The notes under the pieces: model-generated
The model's input: the letters and a program-made list of their open reading frames with translations, nothing else
Told to the model about the DNA's origin: nothing
The model's database searches: none
Made by a program: the position numbers and the translations under genes
Assembly: GCA_028873795.1 (NCBI GenBank)
Contig: JAPPNP010000052.1
Location: 1-50,412 of the forward strand
DNA from: Chloroflexota bacterium
GTDB taxonomy: Bacteria > Chloroflexota > UBA11872
Length of the DNA stretch: 50,412 nucleotides
Direction of reading: 5' to 3'
Shown: piece by piece, positions 32,472 through 41,420 of the stretch
Layout of the letters: each line of letters opens with the position of its first letter
Numbering within the stretch: position 1 is the first letter of the stretch

Positions 32472-32828
32472 ATGCAACCCAAGGTCATCGATCCCAGCGA
32501 GGTCGTCGCGGAGCACGTCTACCCGGATGCCCCGAGCAAGGTCGTCAAGCGCAACCTGGTGACCCACCGGGACGACGCGCCGAACTTCGGCATGCGGCTC
32601 TTCGAGGTCGAGGCCGGCGGCGCCACGGATCATCACCAGCACCCCTGGGAGCACGAGGTGTTCATCGTCAGCGGCAGCGGTCACCTGCTGACCGACGACG
32701 GCCTCAAGCCGTTCGCGCAAGGCCAGGCCGTCTTCGTGCCGCCCATGGCCATGCACCAGTTCCAGAACACGGGCGACGCGCCGCTGCAGTTCATCTGCAT
32801 GATCCCCAACAGCGGGGACTGCCAGTAG
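32472..32828 (+). CDS. Cupin-domain protein
   Basis: 118 residues from ATG 32472; ATG 32439 is an alternative. Motif 1 D-H-H-Q-H-P-W-E-H-E-V-F (53-64) provides His55, His57, His61 and Glu62 as likely metal ligands. Motif 2 F-V-P-P-M-A-M-H-Q-F (88-97) adds His95. Single-domain cupins of this form are often dioxygenases, isomerases or metal-dependent sensors; no substrate can be told. The stop is 17 bases before a minus-strand tRNA-Glu gene. Confidence 0.85.
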   Translation: MQPKVIDPSEVVAEHVYPDAPSKVVKRNLVTHRDDAPNFGMRLFEVEAGGATDHHQHPWEHEVFIVSGSGHLLTDDGLKPFAQGQAVFVPPMAMHQFQNTGDAPLQFICMIPNSGDCQ

Positions 32829-32845
32829 AGCGGACGCGCTGAGGC

Positions 32846-32917
32846 GCCCCCGAGGGAATTCGAATCCCTGTCGCCACCTTGAAAGGGTGGTGTCCTAGGC
32901 CTCTAGACGACGGGGGC
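32846..32917 (-). tRNA. tRNA-Glu (anticodon TTC)
   Basis: 72 nucleotides. The acceptor strands GCCCCCG and CGGGGGC pair perfectly. The anticodon arm CCACC-CTTTCAA-GGTGG shows TTC, and the T arm is built around GATTCGAATTC. CCA is not encoded. It stands alone on the minus strand. Confidence 0.95.
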
Positions 32918-33194
32918 CGTGGTGCGGGCGGATCACTCTAGCACCGAGATTGACGCCGCCAGCCGTAGATTCACTACGGCACGACGCTCGCGCCGGTTCT
33001 CGTAGGGGCGGGCCTTGTGCCCGCCCGCGACCGACACAGCCTGAAGCGACCTGTCATTCTGACGGAGCGTCGCCACCCGAAGCATCGCAAATGACCCCGC
33101 GCCTCCCAAGCGCTCGCTGCGCCGTGACCCTCGGTCAGGGCGCCCACCAGGGACGCCCCTACATGTCTTTGCGGCCTGATCGATGCGGCGCCCC

Positions 33195-33959
33195 ATGACT
33201 GATCCGCTTCGCGACAGTCCGAACGACCCCGCCCGCGTACTCCGCTCGCGGCTCGAAGCCGTCGCCGACCCGGTGCGCGCGGCGGGCGAGGCCAAATACC
33301 TGAAGCTCGAGCGGCGCCGGGTGATCGGCGCGTCGATGCCCGGCGCCGAGCGCGTGCTGACGGGCTGCGTGCAAGACTTCGGCCTGCCGTCGGATCTGAG
33401 CCTGTTTGCAGGGCTCTTCGAGGCATCGCTCGAAGAAGCGTGGTGCGCCATCTGGATGCTGGCGGCGCAGTCGGCGTTCGGCAGCGACACCTGGCGGCTC
33501 ACCGAGGCCTGGAGCGGCGACCCTGACACCTGGGCGCTGGCCGACCCAATCTCGCTGTTGCTCGTGGCGGGCCACCTCGACGCCGGTGTTATCGATGAGG
33601 ACGTCTTGCGCGCCTGGGCCGCGCGCGAGTCGCCGTTCTGGTACCGGCGCGTCGCCCTGGTGTCCACGGTGTCGCTCAACGACGGCCTGCACGGTCCAAC
33701 CCAGCGGCGGCTGCGGCGCATCGGGCGCGTACCGCCCATCGGCGCGTCGCCGCGCCCGGGCCTGAGCTTCGACCTGCTGGAGGCCAGCATCCACGATCGG
33801 CGGCACTTCATCCGCCTGGGCATTGGCTGGGCGCTGCGACCGTTGTCCGCGGTGGATCCCGACGGCGTGGCGGCGTTCGTTCAGCGCCATCGCGCCCAAA
33901 TCACCAAGGCCATGCTGCGCAAGGCGCGCCTGGACGACGCCGGCAGGCGGACGACGTGA
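33195..33959 (+). CDS. AlkD-like DNA alkylation repair glycosylase (HEAT repeats)
   Basis: 254 residues, the usual length of AlkD-family enzymes, which excise positively charged N3- and N7-alkylated purines. Residues match the AlkD active site: Trp113 and Asp117 in D-T-W-A-L-A-D with the same four-residue spacing as Trp109/Asp113 of the Bacillus enzyme, and P-F-W-Y-R-R (147-152) for the conserved tryptophan/arginine segment. The protein is helical throughout. The start is ATG 33195. Its last four bases (GTGA) are the start of the nucleoside hydrolase gene, so the two are translationally coupled. First gene of a three-gene operon. Confidence 0.88.
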   Translation: MTDPLRDSPNDPARVLRSRLEAVADPVRAAGEAKYLKLERRRVIGASMPGAERVLTGCVQDFGLPSDLSLFAGLFEASLEEAWCAIWMLAAQSAFGSDTWRLTEAWSGDPDTWALADPISLLLVAGHLDAGVIDEDVLRAWAARESPFWYRRVALVSTVSLNDGLHGPTQRRLRRIGRVPPIGASPRPGLSFDLLEASIHDRRHFIRLGIGWALRPLSAVDPDGVAAFVQRHRAQITKAMLRKARLDDAGRRTT

Positions 33960-34819
33960 TTTCGCTCATCCTCGACACCGACATCGGCGACGACGTGGAC
34001 GACGCCTTCGCGCTGGCATTCGCGGCGCGGCATCCCAGGATTCGCCTCTGCGCGGTAACCACCGTGCTGGGCGACACGCGCTGGCGGGCGGCGCTGACGC
34101 TGCGGCTGCTGGATGAGATGGGGGTCGACGACGTGCCCGTGGCGGCGGGCGAGCAGAGCGACGGCGTGCCGGGGATCACGCTTTCGGGTGACGTGGTGCT
34201 GCCGCCAAGGAGCGATGACCCGCGCCGCGATCCCAGGTCGGCCGTCGACCTCATGGCCGACGTGATCGCCGCCGCGCCGCAGCCGGTGTGGCTCGCAACC
34301 GTTGGTCCAGCCACCAACGCCGCTCGGCTGCTTGCCGAGCGGCCCGGGGCGCTGAATCGCCTGACTGGTGTGGTCATGATGGGCGGCCGGCACGATCCGA
34401 CAAACCCGCGCGAGCACAACTTCGGTACCGATCCCGCCGCCGCGGCCGCCGTGTGCAATAGCGGCCGGCGCGTGCGCGTGGGCGACTACCGCGTCACGTC
34501 CCAGGCTCGGCTGCGGCGGGACGACCTGCCCCGCCTGCGGCGCGCGCCAGGCATCGGACCCTCGCTGGGCCTGATGCTCGAAACCTATCTGGACCGGCGC
34601 GGCCGCGATTGGACCAGCATGTACGACCCCGCCGTGCTCACGTTGGCCCTCGGGGAGGATTTTCTGCGCCTCGGCCTGACGCCCCGGCGCGCCGAGGTTG
34701 CGGCCGGGCAGATTCGGTTTCGGGTCGCGGGCGAAGCTACCCAATTGCGCATCGCCGCGGCGATCGACGCGGCGGCCTTCCGCGGTGAGCTGCTCGACGT
34801 CATCGGCGTGCACGAGTGA
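33956..34819 (+). CDS. Nucleoside hydrolase (IunH family)
   Basis: 287 residues. The calcium-binding signature D-T-D-I-G-D-D-V-D-D (7-16) is intact, and a second conserved block T-V-G-P-A-T-N-A-A is near 117-125. M-M-G-G-R (about 139-143) follows as in ribonucleoside hydrolases. The enzyme cleaves the N-glycosidic bond of nucleosides to base and ribose. The histidine of the usual D-P-x-A-V-x-x-x region appears as Y-D-P-A-V-L near 222-227. GTG 33956 overlaps the AlkD-like gene by four bases, and its own stop overlaps the nucleotidyltransferase start in the same way. Middle gene of the trio. Confidence 0.9.
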   Translation: MISLILDTDIGDDVDDAFALAFAARHPRIRLCAVTTVLGDTRWRAALTLRLLDEMGVDDVPVAAGEQSDGVPGITLSGDVVLPPRSDDPRRDPRSAVDLMADVIAAAPQPVWLATVGPATNAARLLAERPGALNRLTGVVMMGGRHDPTNPREHNFGTDPAAAAAVCNSGRRVRVGDYRVTSQARLRRDDLPRLRRAPGIGPSLGLMLETYLDRRGRDWTSMYDPAVLTLALGEDFLRLGLTPRRAEVAAGQIRFRVAGEATQLRIAAAIDAAAFRGELLDVIGVHE

Positions 34820-36081
34820 ATCTGCCGAGCAGCCCCCGCTTGGCGCCCGACAGCCCGCAGCTTCACTTAATCGAAGCGGCGTGCGCGGTGCTGGGGCGGG
34901 ACCCAAGGGTGGTCGCGGCCTGGATTGGCGGCAGCATCGCCGCGGGAACCGCGGACCGCTGGTCGGACGTCGACCTTCGCCTCGCCGTGGAGGAATCCGA
35001 TCTAGCGGCCGTCGTGGACGCCATGCCCGAGACGCTGGCGGCGATCCATCCGGTGCTGGGATGGCTCGGGCGGCCCGTTCGCGGTGGACACCTCGTCGTC
35101 GTCACCTTCGAGGGGCCGCTGCGCGCGGACCTGGAACTCGCGTTGCCGGCGGCCCTGCGCGGCCCGCGGCACGAAGCGGTGGCGCCCCTGATCGACCCGC
35201 GCGGGCAGGTTGCGGAGTTTGCAGGCGCATCCCTCACGCCGCGCCTCCTAGCGCCGGCTGAGCTGATCGAGCGCGAGGCGGCGCGGATTCCGGCTGAGCT
35301 GGGACGGTTGCAGCGGGCCATTGAGGACCGCTCGATTCTGGCGGCGACCCATGCCCAGACCACCCTGCTGGAGTCGGCCCAGCGTCTGCTCCTGCTGCTG
35401 CGAGACCCGCGCGCCGCGGGCCTCGCCGGGCCGAAGCACGCGGCCGAGGCGCTCACGGCGGCCGATGTCGAGCCGCTCCTCGACCCGCTGCGCGCCTGGA
35501 GCACCGACTGGCCGGCCCCTGTCGTGGACTCGATCGACCCAACCCTCGAGCTCCTGCAACCGCTGGTGGCGGAGGTTCGGAATCGCCACGGAACAGCAAT
35601 GCCCCTGCATCCAGAGCCGCCCGATCCCGAGGGCCCCGCGGCCGGGTCGAGCGACTTCACCCGAAGCGCGTCGGCGGAAGCCGTTGAAGCCGCCCACAAC
35701 CTGCTGGTGCACGCCATGGTCGGCGCCGGCTACTACAACCGCGGGCTGTACACGGGGGTCTTGTGGGCCTATGCCATGGCGGGGCAACTCGCCGCCGAGC
35801 TTGCCCGTGTGCGTCCGAAGTCTCGGGAGATTTCGGCTCGACTCACCCCTGCCGACGCGGCCGCTCTCGAGTCCGCCCTGCGGCCGCTGCGGCGTGGGGG
35901 CGTCGAGGCCGTTCGCCTGATCGCGGCCAACGTGGCGGCGTTATACTCGCGCTACCTTGAACGCGCTTGCGACGCGCTGGGACTGACGTACCGGCGTCGG
36001 CTCGACCGCACGGTCAACGCCTACCTGTTCGGTGAAGGCGTGTTCGCCTACGACGTAACCGCCGCCAACCCTGCGCCGTAA
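34816..36081 (+). CDS. Nucleotidyltransferase-domain protein
   Basis: 421 residues. The N-terminal domain has the pol-beta-type signature G-G-S followed ten residues later by D-V-D (38-53: G-G-S-I-A-A-G-T-A-D-R-W-S-D-V-D), with Asp51 and Asp53 as metal ligands. The C-terminal two thirds is helical, with a second region around V-H-A-M-V-G-A-G-Y-Y-N-R-G (about 295-307), and resembles aminoglycoside-adenylyltransferase-like proteins only in layout. The GTG start at 34816 overlaps the nucleoside hydrolase stop by four bases. It transfers a nucleotide to an unknown acceptor: a small molecule, protein or RNA. Third gene of the operon. Confidence 0.78.
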   Translation: MNLPSSPRLAPDSPQLHLIEAACAVLGRDPRVVAAWIGGSIAAGTADRWSDVDLRLAVEESDLAAVVDAMPETLAAIHPVLGWLGRPVRGGHLVVVTFEGPLRADLELALPAALRGPRHEAVAPLIDPRGQVAEFAGASLTPRLLAPAELIEREAARIPAELGRLQRAIEDRSILAATHAQTTLLESAQRLLLLLRDPRAAGLAGPKHAAEALTAADVEPLLDPLRAWSTDWPAPVVDSIDPTLELLQPLVAEVRNRHGTAMPLHPEPPDPEGPAAGSSDFTRSASAEAVEAAHNLLVHAMVGAGYYNRGLYTGVLWAYAMAGQLAAELARVRPKSREISARLTPADAAALESALRPLRRGGVEAVRLIAANVAALYSRYLERACDALGLTYRRRLDRTVNAYLFGEGVFAYDVTAANPAP

Positions 36082-36091
36082 ACCCGGCGGC

Positions 36092-36655
36092 TCATTCCGG
36101 GCGGCCGCCTGCTCGCCGCCGCACCCACCCCAGCGCGACACACGCCCCCACCGCCGTCGTCCCGGCGAGCAGGTTGAAAAGGAGGTCTCGCGGGTCGAAG
36201 ACCCGGTTAGGCAGCACCGCCTGCACACCTTCGTCGAGCAGACCCAGCGACCCGGTCGCCAGGACGGCGATCAGGGGCGGCAGTGGGACGCGACGACCGT
36301 GGCGCGCGCGTTCGGCCAGCGCTTCGTAGACGAACACGCCCACCACGCCGTACTCCATCAGGTGGGTGCGCTCTTCCTGGCCAGCCATCAGCCGCGCGAC
36401 CAGCAGCAGGTAGGCGGCCGCGATGCCCAGCCCGACGGCGATCTCCACCCCGCCCGGCCGCACCTGCAGCCCCTGCGTGACGATGGTCAGGCCAACGAGC
36501 ACCAAGCCGCAGGCGACGGCGGCCGGCAGCCACCCGCGCTCGCGCAGGACCTCGGCCAGCATCGGCGCCAGGCCCAGGGTGGCGTAGATCGCCGTCAGGA
36601 CGACCAGCGTCCAGAGCCAAAGCCGCCGCTCCCGCTTCGAGGCGAAAATGCCCAT
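36092..36655 (-). CDS. VanZ-like membrane protein, paralogue A
   Basis: 187 residues from ATG 36655, with five or six hydrophobic segments. H-L-M-E-Y-G-V-V-G-V-F-V-Y-E-A-L (about 96-111), then D-E-G-V-Q-A-V-L-P-N-R-V-F-D-P-R-D-L-L-F-N-L (about 140-161) are the VanZ-family hallmark blocks. VanZ proteins affect glycopeptide sensitivity by an unclear route. A paralogue with the same gene length and near-identical blocks is at 48540. It lies 11 bases after the nucleotidyltransferase stop, convergent, and divergent from the aminotransferase gene. Confidence 0.82.
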   Translation of the reverse strand: MGIFASKRERRLWLWTLVVLTAIYATLGLAPMLAEVLRERGWLPAAVACGLVLVGLTIVTQGLQVRPGGVEIAVGLGIAAAYLLLVARLMAGQEERTHLMEYGVVGVFVYEALAERARHGRRVPLPPLIAVLATGSLGLLDEGVQAVLPNRVFDPRDLLFNLLAGTTAVGACVALGWVRRRAGGRPE

Positions 36656-36802
36656 GGCCGGCACTGTAGCGGCAGCGAGCGCCGGTTCCCGCGCAGTTGG
36701 CCGCACGGCGCGCTCACGCTCTTGCCTGTAGCCGTCTACCCCATGCCCCGCCGTCGCGTCAGGCACAATGAGCGCCGCCGACTCTTATCCGAAGGCTGGC
36801 CC

Positions 36803-37978
36803 GTGAAGATCTCGCAACGCGTTCAAGACTTGGCCGAATCGGGGACCATTGCCGTCAGCAACAAGGTCGCGGCGATGCGCGCCCAGGGCATCGACGTCGT
36901 GAGCCTGGGCGCCGGAGAGCCCGACTTCGACACGCCGGACCACATCAAGGCGGCCGCCGCCGAGGCCCTGGGCGGCGGCGAGACGAAGTACGCCAAGCCG
37001 GCCTCGGGGGTTCCCGAACTCAAGCAGGCCGTCGTCGCCAAGCTCCAGCGCGAGAATGGCCTCACGTACACCACGGACCAGGTCGTCGCCAGCGTTGGCG
37101 GCAAGGAGGCGCTCTACCTCGCCTTCGCCACCCTGCTCGATCCCGGCGACGAGGTCATCATCCCGGCGCCCTTCTGGGTGTCGTATCCCGAGCAGGTCAA
37201 GCTGGCCGGCGGCGTGCCGGTCTTCGTGGACGCGGGCGCGGACGCCGGATTCCGGATCACGCCGGAGCAGCTGCGCGACGCGCTCTCGCCGCGCACGCGC
37301 GTGCTCGTGTTCAACTCGCCCAGCAACCCCACCGGCGCCGCCTACTCCCCCGAGGAAACCGACGCGCTGGCGGAGGTGCTGGCGGACACCGACGTGGTGA
37401 CCTTCAGCGACGAGATGTACGACCGCTTGCTGTTCGGCGGGCGCACCTTCAAGAGCTTCGCCGCCACGTCGGCGCACGCCTACGACCACACCATCACCTT
37501 CAACGCGGGATCAAAGACCTACTCCATGACCGGCTGGCGCATCGGCTACGCCGCCGGTCCGGTGGATGTCATCAAGGGCATGGCCAAGCTCCAGTCCCAG
37601 ACCACCAGCGGCGCGGCTACCTTCACCATGCACGCGCTGGCCGCCGCCCTGGACGGCGACCAATCGTGCGTGGAAGTCATGCGCGCCGAGTTCGAGCGCC
37701 GAGGCCAGTTCCTCAGCGACCGCCTGAACGCCCTGGACGGCGTGGTCTGTCCCGAGCCGGGCGGCGCGTTCTATGCGTTCCCCGACGTCTCGGGCACGTT
37801 CGAGGCAAAGGGCGTGTCAGGCTCAACCGAGTGGGCCGGCCGCCTGCTGGAAGACGCCCACGTCGGAGTGGTTCCGGGCAGCGACTTTGGCGCCGACGCC
37901 TGCGTGCGGCTCAGCTTCGCCACCAGCATGGCAGCCCTCGAAACCGCCCTGGACCGGATCGAAGGCTTCCTGGGCTAG
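36803..37978 (+). CDS. aspC: Aspartate/tyrosine-type aminotransferase, class I
   Basis: 391 residues, PLP-dependent, the usual length for bacterial Ib aspartate aminotransferases. The PLP lysine is in G-S-K-T-Y-S-M-T-G-W-R-I-G-Y (about 235-248). N-S-P-S-N-P-T-G (about 170-177) and S-L-G-A-G-E-P-D-F (about 35-43) are the Ib signatures, and the C-terminal R-L-S-F-A-T binds the substrate carboxylate. Cytoplasmic; transfers amino groups between aspartate or another amino acid and 2-oxoglutarate. I chose GTG 36803, as GAAGG precedes it and the family starts M-K-I-S. The stop overlaps the convergent Ldh-family gene by four bases. Confidence 0.92.
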   Translation: MKISQRVQDLAESGTIAVSNKVAAMRAQGIDVVSLGAGEPDFDTPDHIKAAAAEALGGGETKYAKPASGVPELKQAVVAKLQRENGLTYTTDQVVASVGGKEALYLAFATLLDPGDEVIIPAPFWVSYPEQVKLAGGVPVFVDAGADAGFRITPEQLRDALSPRTRVLVFNSPSNPTGAAYSPEETDALAEVLADTDVVTFSDEMYDRLLFGGRTFKSFAATSAHAYDHTITFNAGSKTYSMTGWRIGYAAGPVDVIKGMAKLQSQTTSGAATFTMHALAAALDGDQSCVEVMRAEFERRGQFLSDRLNALDGVVCPEPGGAFYAFPDVSGTFEAKGVSGSTEWAGRLLEDAHVGVVPGSDFGADACVRLSFATSMAALETALDRIEGFLG

Positions 37979-39036
37979 GCTTCGGCCGCTTCGGTCCCCC
38001 GCGCCAAGGCGTCCAGCTCGGCTCGATCCAGCCCCAGGCTGTGGGCCGTGTCCAGGATCGCCGTCCACGTCGCGTCCGCCACCGGCAGGCCGGCGGTGCC
38101 GAGCTTCTCCCGCGAGCGCCGCTCGACGTCGCCGGGGATCAGCACGTCGTCGAATCCGGCCGCGGGACGCGTGTTCCGCATGCGATCGAACGTGTCGCGG
38201 GAAGCCGCGTCATAACCGTCACCGCGGTCGAAGGCGTTGGGATCGATGGCCATGGCAAACGTGCCGATGCGCACGTTGACCTCCGGGTTGATGGCGCCGG
38301 TGAGATTCGCGGCCAGAATCTCCGTCATCAGCGAGAGGCCGTAGCCCTTGTGCCCCGCCATGTGGAGCAGCACGCCGCCGTCGTAGAGGTCGCCGGGATT
38401 CGTTGAAGGCTGGCCGTCGCCGTCCAGGATCTGGCCGGGCGGCAGCTGCGTGCCCTTGGCCAGCGCCACGCGCACCTTGCCCTCGGCGGTGGCCGTGGTG
38501 GCGAAGTCGACGATCAGCGGATCGGCCCCGGCCGCCGGCGCGCCAAAGGCCATGGGATTGGTGCTGAGCCGTCCCTCGGCGCCGCCGAACGGCGCCGCCC
38601 GCATGGTGCCCGGCCCGCCCGCGACCATGAGGTAGACCACGCCCAGGTCGGCCCCCAGCTCGGCCCACTCGCCGAGGCGCCCGATGTGGTTGCAATGGAA
38701 GATGCCGCCGATGGCCACGCGCGAGGTCTTGGCTTTCGCCGCCAGGCGCCGCGTCAGGTCCTCCGCCGCCAGGTGGCCGAAGCCAAATTGCGCGTCCAGC
38801 AAGACCGTGGTGTCGGACTCCGATGCCACCACCGGGCCAACCGCGGGAATGAAGGCGCCTTGGCGAATGCGGTCGACGTAGTCGGGGATGCGGATCACGC
38901 CGTGCGAGGGATGCCCCGACAGATCGGCGCGCACCAGCCAGGTCGCGATCTTGGCGGACGCCTCCGCCGGCGTCCCCGCGGCTTCCAGAATCCGCGCCGT
39001 GGCGGCTGTCAAGGGTTCGGCGGAAAACGTCGGCAT
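37975..39036 (-). CDS. Ldh-family NAD(P)-dependent dehydrogenase, paralogue A
   Basis: 353 residues of the malate/L-lactate dehydrogenase type 2 (MDH2/Ldh) family, which oxidises 2-hydroxy acids such as lactate, malate, ureidoglycolate or sulfolactate. Family blocks visible: S-G-H-P-S-H-G (about 38-44), the catalytic-histidine segment C-N-H-I-G-R-L-G-E-W (about 114-123), P-F-G-G-A-E-G (about 146-152) and G-H-K-G-Y-G-L (about 226-232). ATG 39036 has GAGGA six bases upstream. The paralogue at 41421 lies on the same strand with the LRR gene between them. Substrate unknown. Confidence 0.88.
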   Translation of the reverse strand: MPTFSAEPLTAATARILEAAGTPAEASAKIATWLVRADLSGHPSHGVIRIPDYVDRIRQGAFIPAVGPVVASESDTTVLLDAQFGFGHLAAEDLTRRLAAKAKTSRVAIGGIFHCNHIGRLGEWAELGADLGVVYLMVAGGPGTMRAAPFGGAEGRLSTNPMAFGAPAAGADPLIVDFATTATAEGKVRVALAKGTQLPPGQILDGDGQPSTNPGDLYDGGVLLHMAGHKGYGLSLMTEILAANLTGAINPEVNVRIGTFAMAIDPNAFDRGDGYDAASRDTFDRMRNTRPAAGFDDVLIPGDVERRSREKLGTAGLPVADATWTAILDTAHSLGLDRAELDALARGTEAAEA

Positions 39037-39224
39037 GCGTTCCTCAGGTCGTTCAGAGCAGCGCCACCGGCGCAGCCGATCCGCATGATACGCAGCGGCC
39101 CATGGTTGCGCCCTGGAACCGACGGTCGAATACCCCTGCCAACTCTTGTCAACCGCACACCAGGCAGGCACAGTGAGCGCAGTTGGTCTGGCCGCGAGGC
39201 TCAGGTACAAAGGAACCCCTTTCC

Positions 39225-41075
39225 ATGACCATCCCGTTGCGTCCAGTGCGCTACGGCGCCCTGCTGTTCGCGGTGCTGCTCGCCGGCATCGCCTTCGCCG
39301 CGCCGACCGTTGCCGACTCGCACAGCAATCTGTCAGCGGTCGTGGTGCGAAGCGACTTCGCCGAACCCGACGCCCACCTGACACACAACATCCCGGATCT
39401 GCGCCTGACGGTTGGGGACGGAGAGGTTGACTGCAACTTCCTCTCGCACTACGAGTCGACCGGCGGGATCATCCGCTGGGGCTTCGCCACCTCCGAAGTC
39501 ATCGAGGAGAGTGCCGGCAGCCTGACGCAGTACTACCAGCGTGGCGTGGTGGACTGCCAGGAGCGGGACGGCGCCTGGCGCTTGGAGCGGCGGCTGGCGT
39601 GGGATTTCCTTGGCGGCGGCGTGGGCGACGCGCCCGATCTCGGCGTCGAGCCCGACCTGCTGAGCGAGCAGCCCGGCCGGCCGATGGGTCCATGGGGCCA
39701 CCGAATCTCCAACTTTGCCGTTGACGGCACGGCCACCGGCTTCCTGGACTTCTACCGCGAGTTTGGCGGCCTCCACGCCTTTGGCCTGCCCAAGACCGAC
39801 GCCCGCCTCGACGACGCGCCGGGCGCCATGCTCGGCATTGAGGGCGCACAGCCCGGCATCATCCGGCAGTATTTCCAGGCGGCGGTGTTCGAGTACCGGC
39901 CCGGCCGACTCCAGCCGGTGCAGTTGCGGCTGCTGGGCGACGCCGTGCGCGACCGCCTCTACCCCTATGCCAGCCACCAGGTATTCGCGAGCTTCCAGGC
40001 GGCCGGCCCCCTGACTGACGGCGAGGCCTACGCGCCCGAGACCGTCTCGCCCGCCGACGCGCTGGTCATGCTCTACGGAGCCACCAACGGCGACCACGAC
40101 GCCTACGTGGCGGGGCAGCGTGACGCACTGGTCGCGCTCTACCACGCTACCAATGGCGCCGACTGGAACAAGAACGGCAACTGGCTCAGCGATGCGCCGC
40201 TGGGCGAGTGGTACGGCGTCACCACGGACATTCACGACCGCGTCGTCGAATTGAACCTCTCACAGAACCAGTTGCGAGGCACGCTTCCGCCCGAGATTGG
40301 CCAGCTCGCCGACCTCGTGAACCTGGACGTCTACGGCAACCAGCTGCACGGCGAGATTCCTCCCGAGATCGGCAACCTGGACAGCCTGACCCATCTCTCC
40401 TTGTGGGCCAATCAGTTCCAGGGGTCGATTCCGCCCGAGATGGGCGATATGGCCAGCCTGGAGTGGGCCGCCCTGGGCATCAACGAATTGACCGGCGAGA
40501 TTCCGCGCGAGTTGGGCAACCTGACGACTGCCACTCACTTGGACTTCACCTTGAATCAGCTCAGCGGCGAGATTCCATCCGAGTTGGGCAACCTGACCAA
40601 CCTGGTCTGGCTGGCCTTCTGGAGCAACCGGCTGTCAGGGCCGATTCCACCGGAGTTGGGCAACCTCACCAACCTGGAACGGCTGGACCTGGACACCAAT
40701 CGGCTGACCGGCCCGATTCCGCCCGAACTGGGCAGCCTGGTCAACCTGGAACGCCTGTATCTGCACGCCAACCGGTTGACGGGTGAGATTCCGCCCGAAA
40801 TCGGCGGCCTCGAGAGCCTGCAAGTGCTGGCGCTCAACAGCAACATGCTGACCGGGGAGATTCCAGCCGAGATGGGCAACCTCGCCAACCTGCGCTGGGT
40901 GGCGCTTGTCGGCAATCAGTTCACCGGCTGTGTCCCCGCCGCGTTGGCGGCAGTTCCCAGCAACGATGTCGACGAGCTCGGCCTCCCGCTCTGTGAAGCC
41001 GAAGAGCCGGAGGACATGGAGGACATGGAAGACATGGAGGAGATGGAGGAATCGGCGGGCGCGACCGAGGCTTAG
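39225..41075 (+). CDS. Secreted plant-type LRR protein with Chloroflexota-type N-terminal domain
   Basis: 616 residues from ATG 39225 (AAAGGA 11 bases upstream). A signal peptide (basic start, hydrophobic 9-25, Ala-rich cleavage site near 26-31) leads to export. Residues about 160-270 carry G-G-L-H-A-F-G-L-P-K-T-D, V-F-E-Y-R-P-G and L-L-G-D-A-V, a pattern I know mainly from Chloroflexota surface proteins. A cap (D-A-L-V-A-L-Y-H-A-T-N-G) starts ten LRRs of 24 residues with the plant-type I-P-P-E-L-G-N-L consensus (about 345-590). The end is an acidic tail of repeated M-E-D and M-E-E. Ligand or adhesion role is inferred. Confidence 0.87.
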   Translation: MTIPLRPVRYGALLFAVLLAGIAFAAPTVADSHSNLSAVVVRSDFAEPDAHLTHNIPDLRLTVGDGEVDCNFLSHYESTGGIIRWGFATSEVIEESAGSLTQYYQRGVVDCQERDGAWRLERRLAWDFLGGGVGDAPDLGVEPDLLSEQPGRPMGPWGHRISNFAVDGTATGFLDFYREFGGLHAFGLPKTDARLDDAPGAMLGIEGAQPGIIRQYFQAAVFEYRPGRLQPVQLRLLGDAVRDRLYPYASHQVFASFQAAGPLTDGEAYAPETVSPADALVMLYGATNGDHDAYVAGQRDALVALYHATNGADWNKNGNWLSDAPLGEWYGVTTDIHDRVVELNLSQNQLRGTLPPEIGQLADLVNLDVYGNQLHGEIPPEIGNLDSLTHLSLWANQFQGSIPPEMGDMASLEWAALGINELTGEIPRELGNLTTATHLDFTLNQLSGEIPSELGNLTNLVWLAFWSNRLSGPIPPELGNLTNLERLDLDTNRLTGPIPPELGSLVNLERLYLHANRLTGEIPPEIGGLESLQVLALNSNMLTGEIPAEMGNLANLRWVALVGNQFTGCVPAALAAVPSNDVDELGLPLCEAEEPEDMEDMEDMEEMEESAGATEA

Positions 41076-41420
41076 ACCTGCCGCGAACGGGGCGGGCTCT
41101 GTCCCGCCCCGCGCGGCAGCCGATCCGGTTGCCGCGGTTCAGCCCGGTTCCCGCTCCCCCGTCCGGTCCCTTCACCCTCAGGAGACCGTTGCAAAACCCG
41201 GTAGAGAGGGGTCTGCGACCCGCCCGACGCCAAGCGTCCGCCGCGCCTCCAGATTCGACCGGACTGGATTCCGGCCCCGTATCAAGTACGGGGCAGGCTC
41301 TCCGCCGGAGTGACGGAGGGGTTATGCAAAGGTCTCCTCAGGGAGAGGGAGGGTGAGGGATCCGGCGTCCCAAACCTCCGCCCGCGTGGGGGCGTCCTGT
41401 GGGCGCCCGGCCCTTGGCCG
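41076..41420. repeat. Intergenic gap with a nested palindrome
   Basis: No gene is supported. A composite palindrome lies at 41266-41315: outer arms GGATTCCGG and CCGGAGTGACG enclose an inner palindrome CCCCGTA/TACGGGG (41275-41293) plus CAGGCTC. A GGGTCTGCGACCC hairpin is near 41207-41225. GGGAGAGGGAGGG follows near 41341. Confidence 0.65.
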
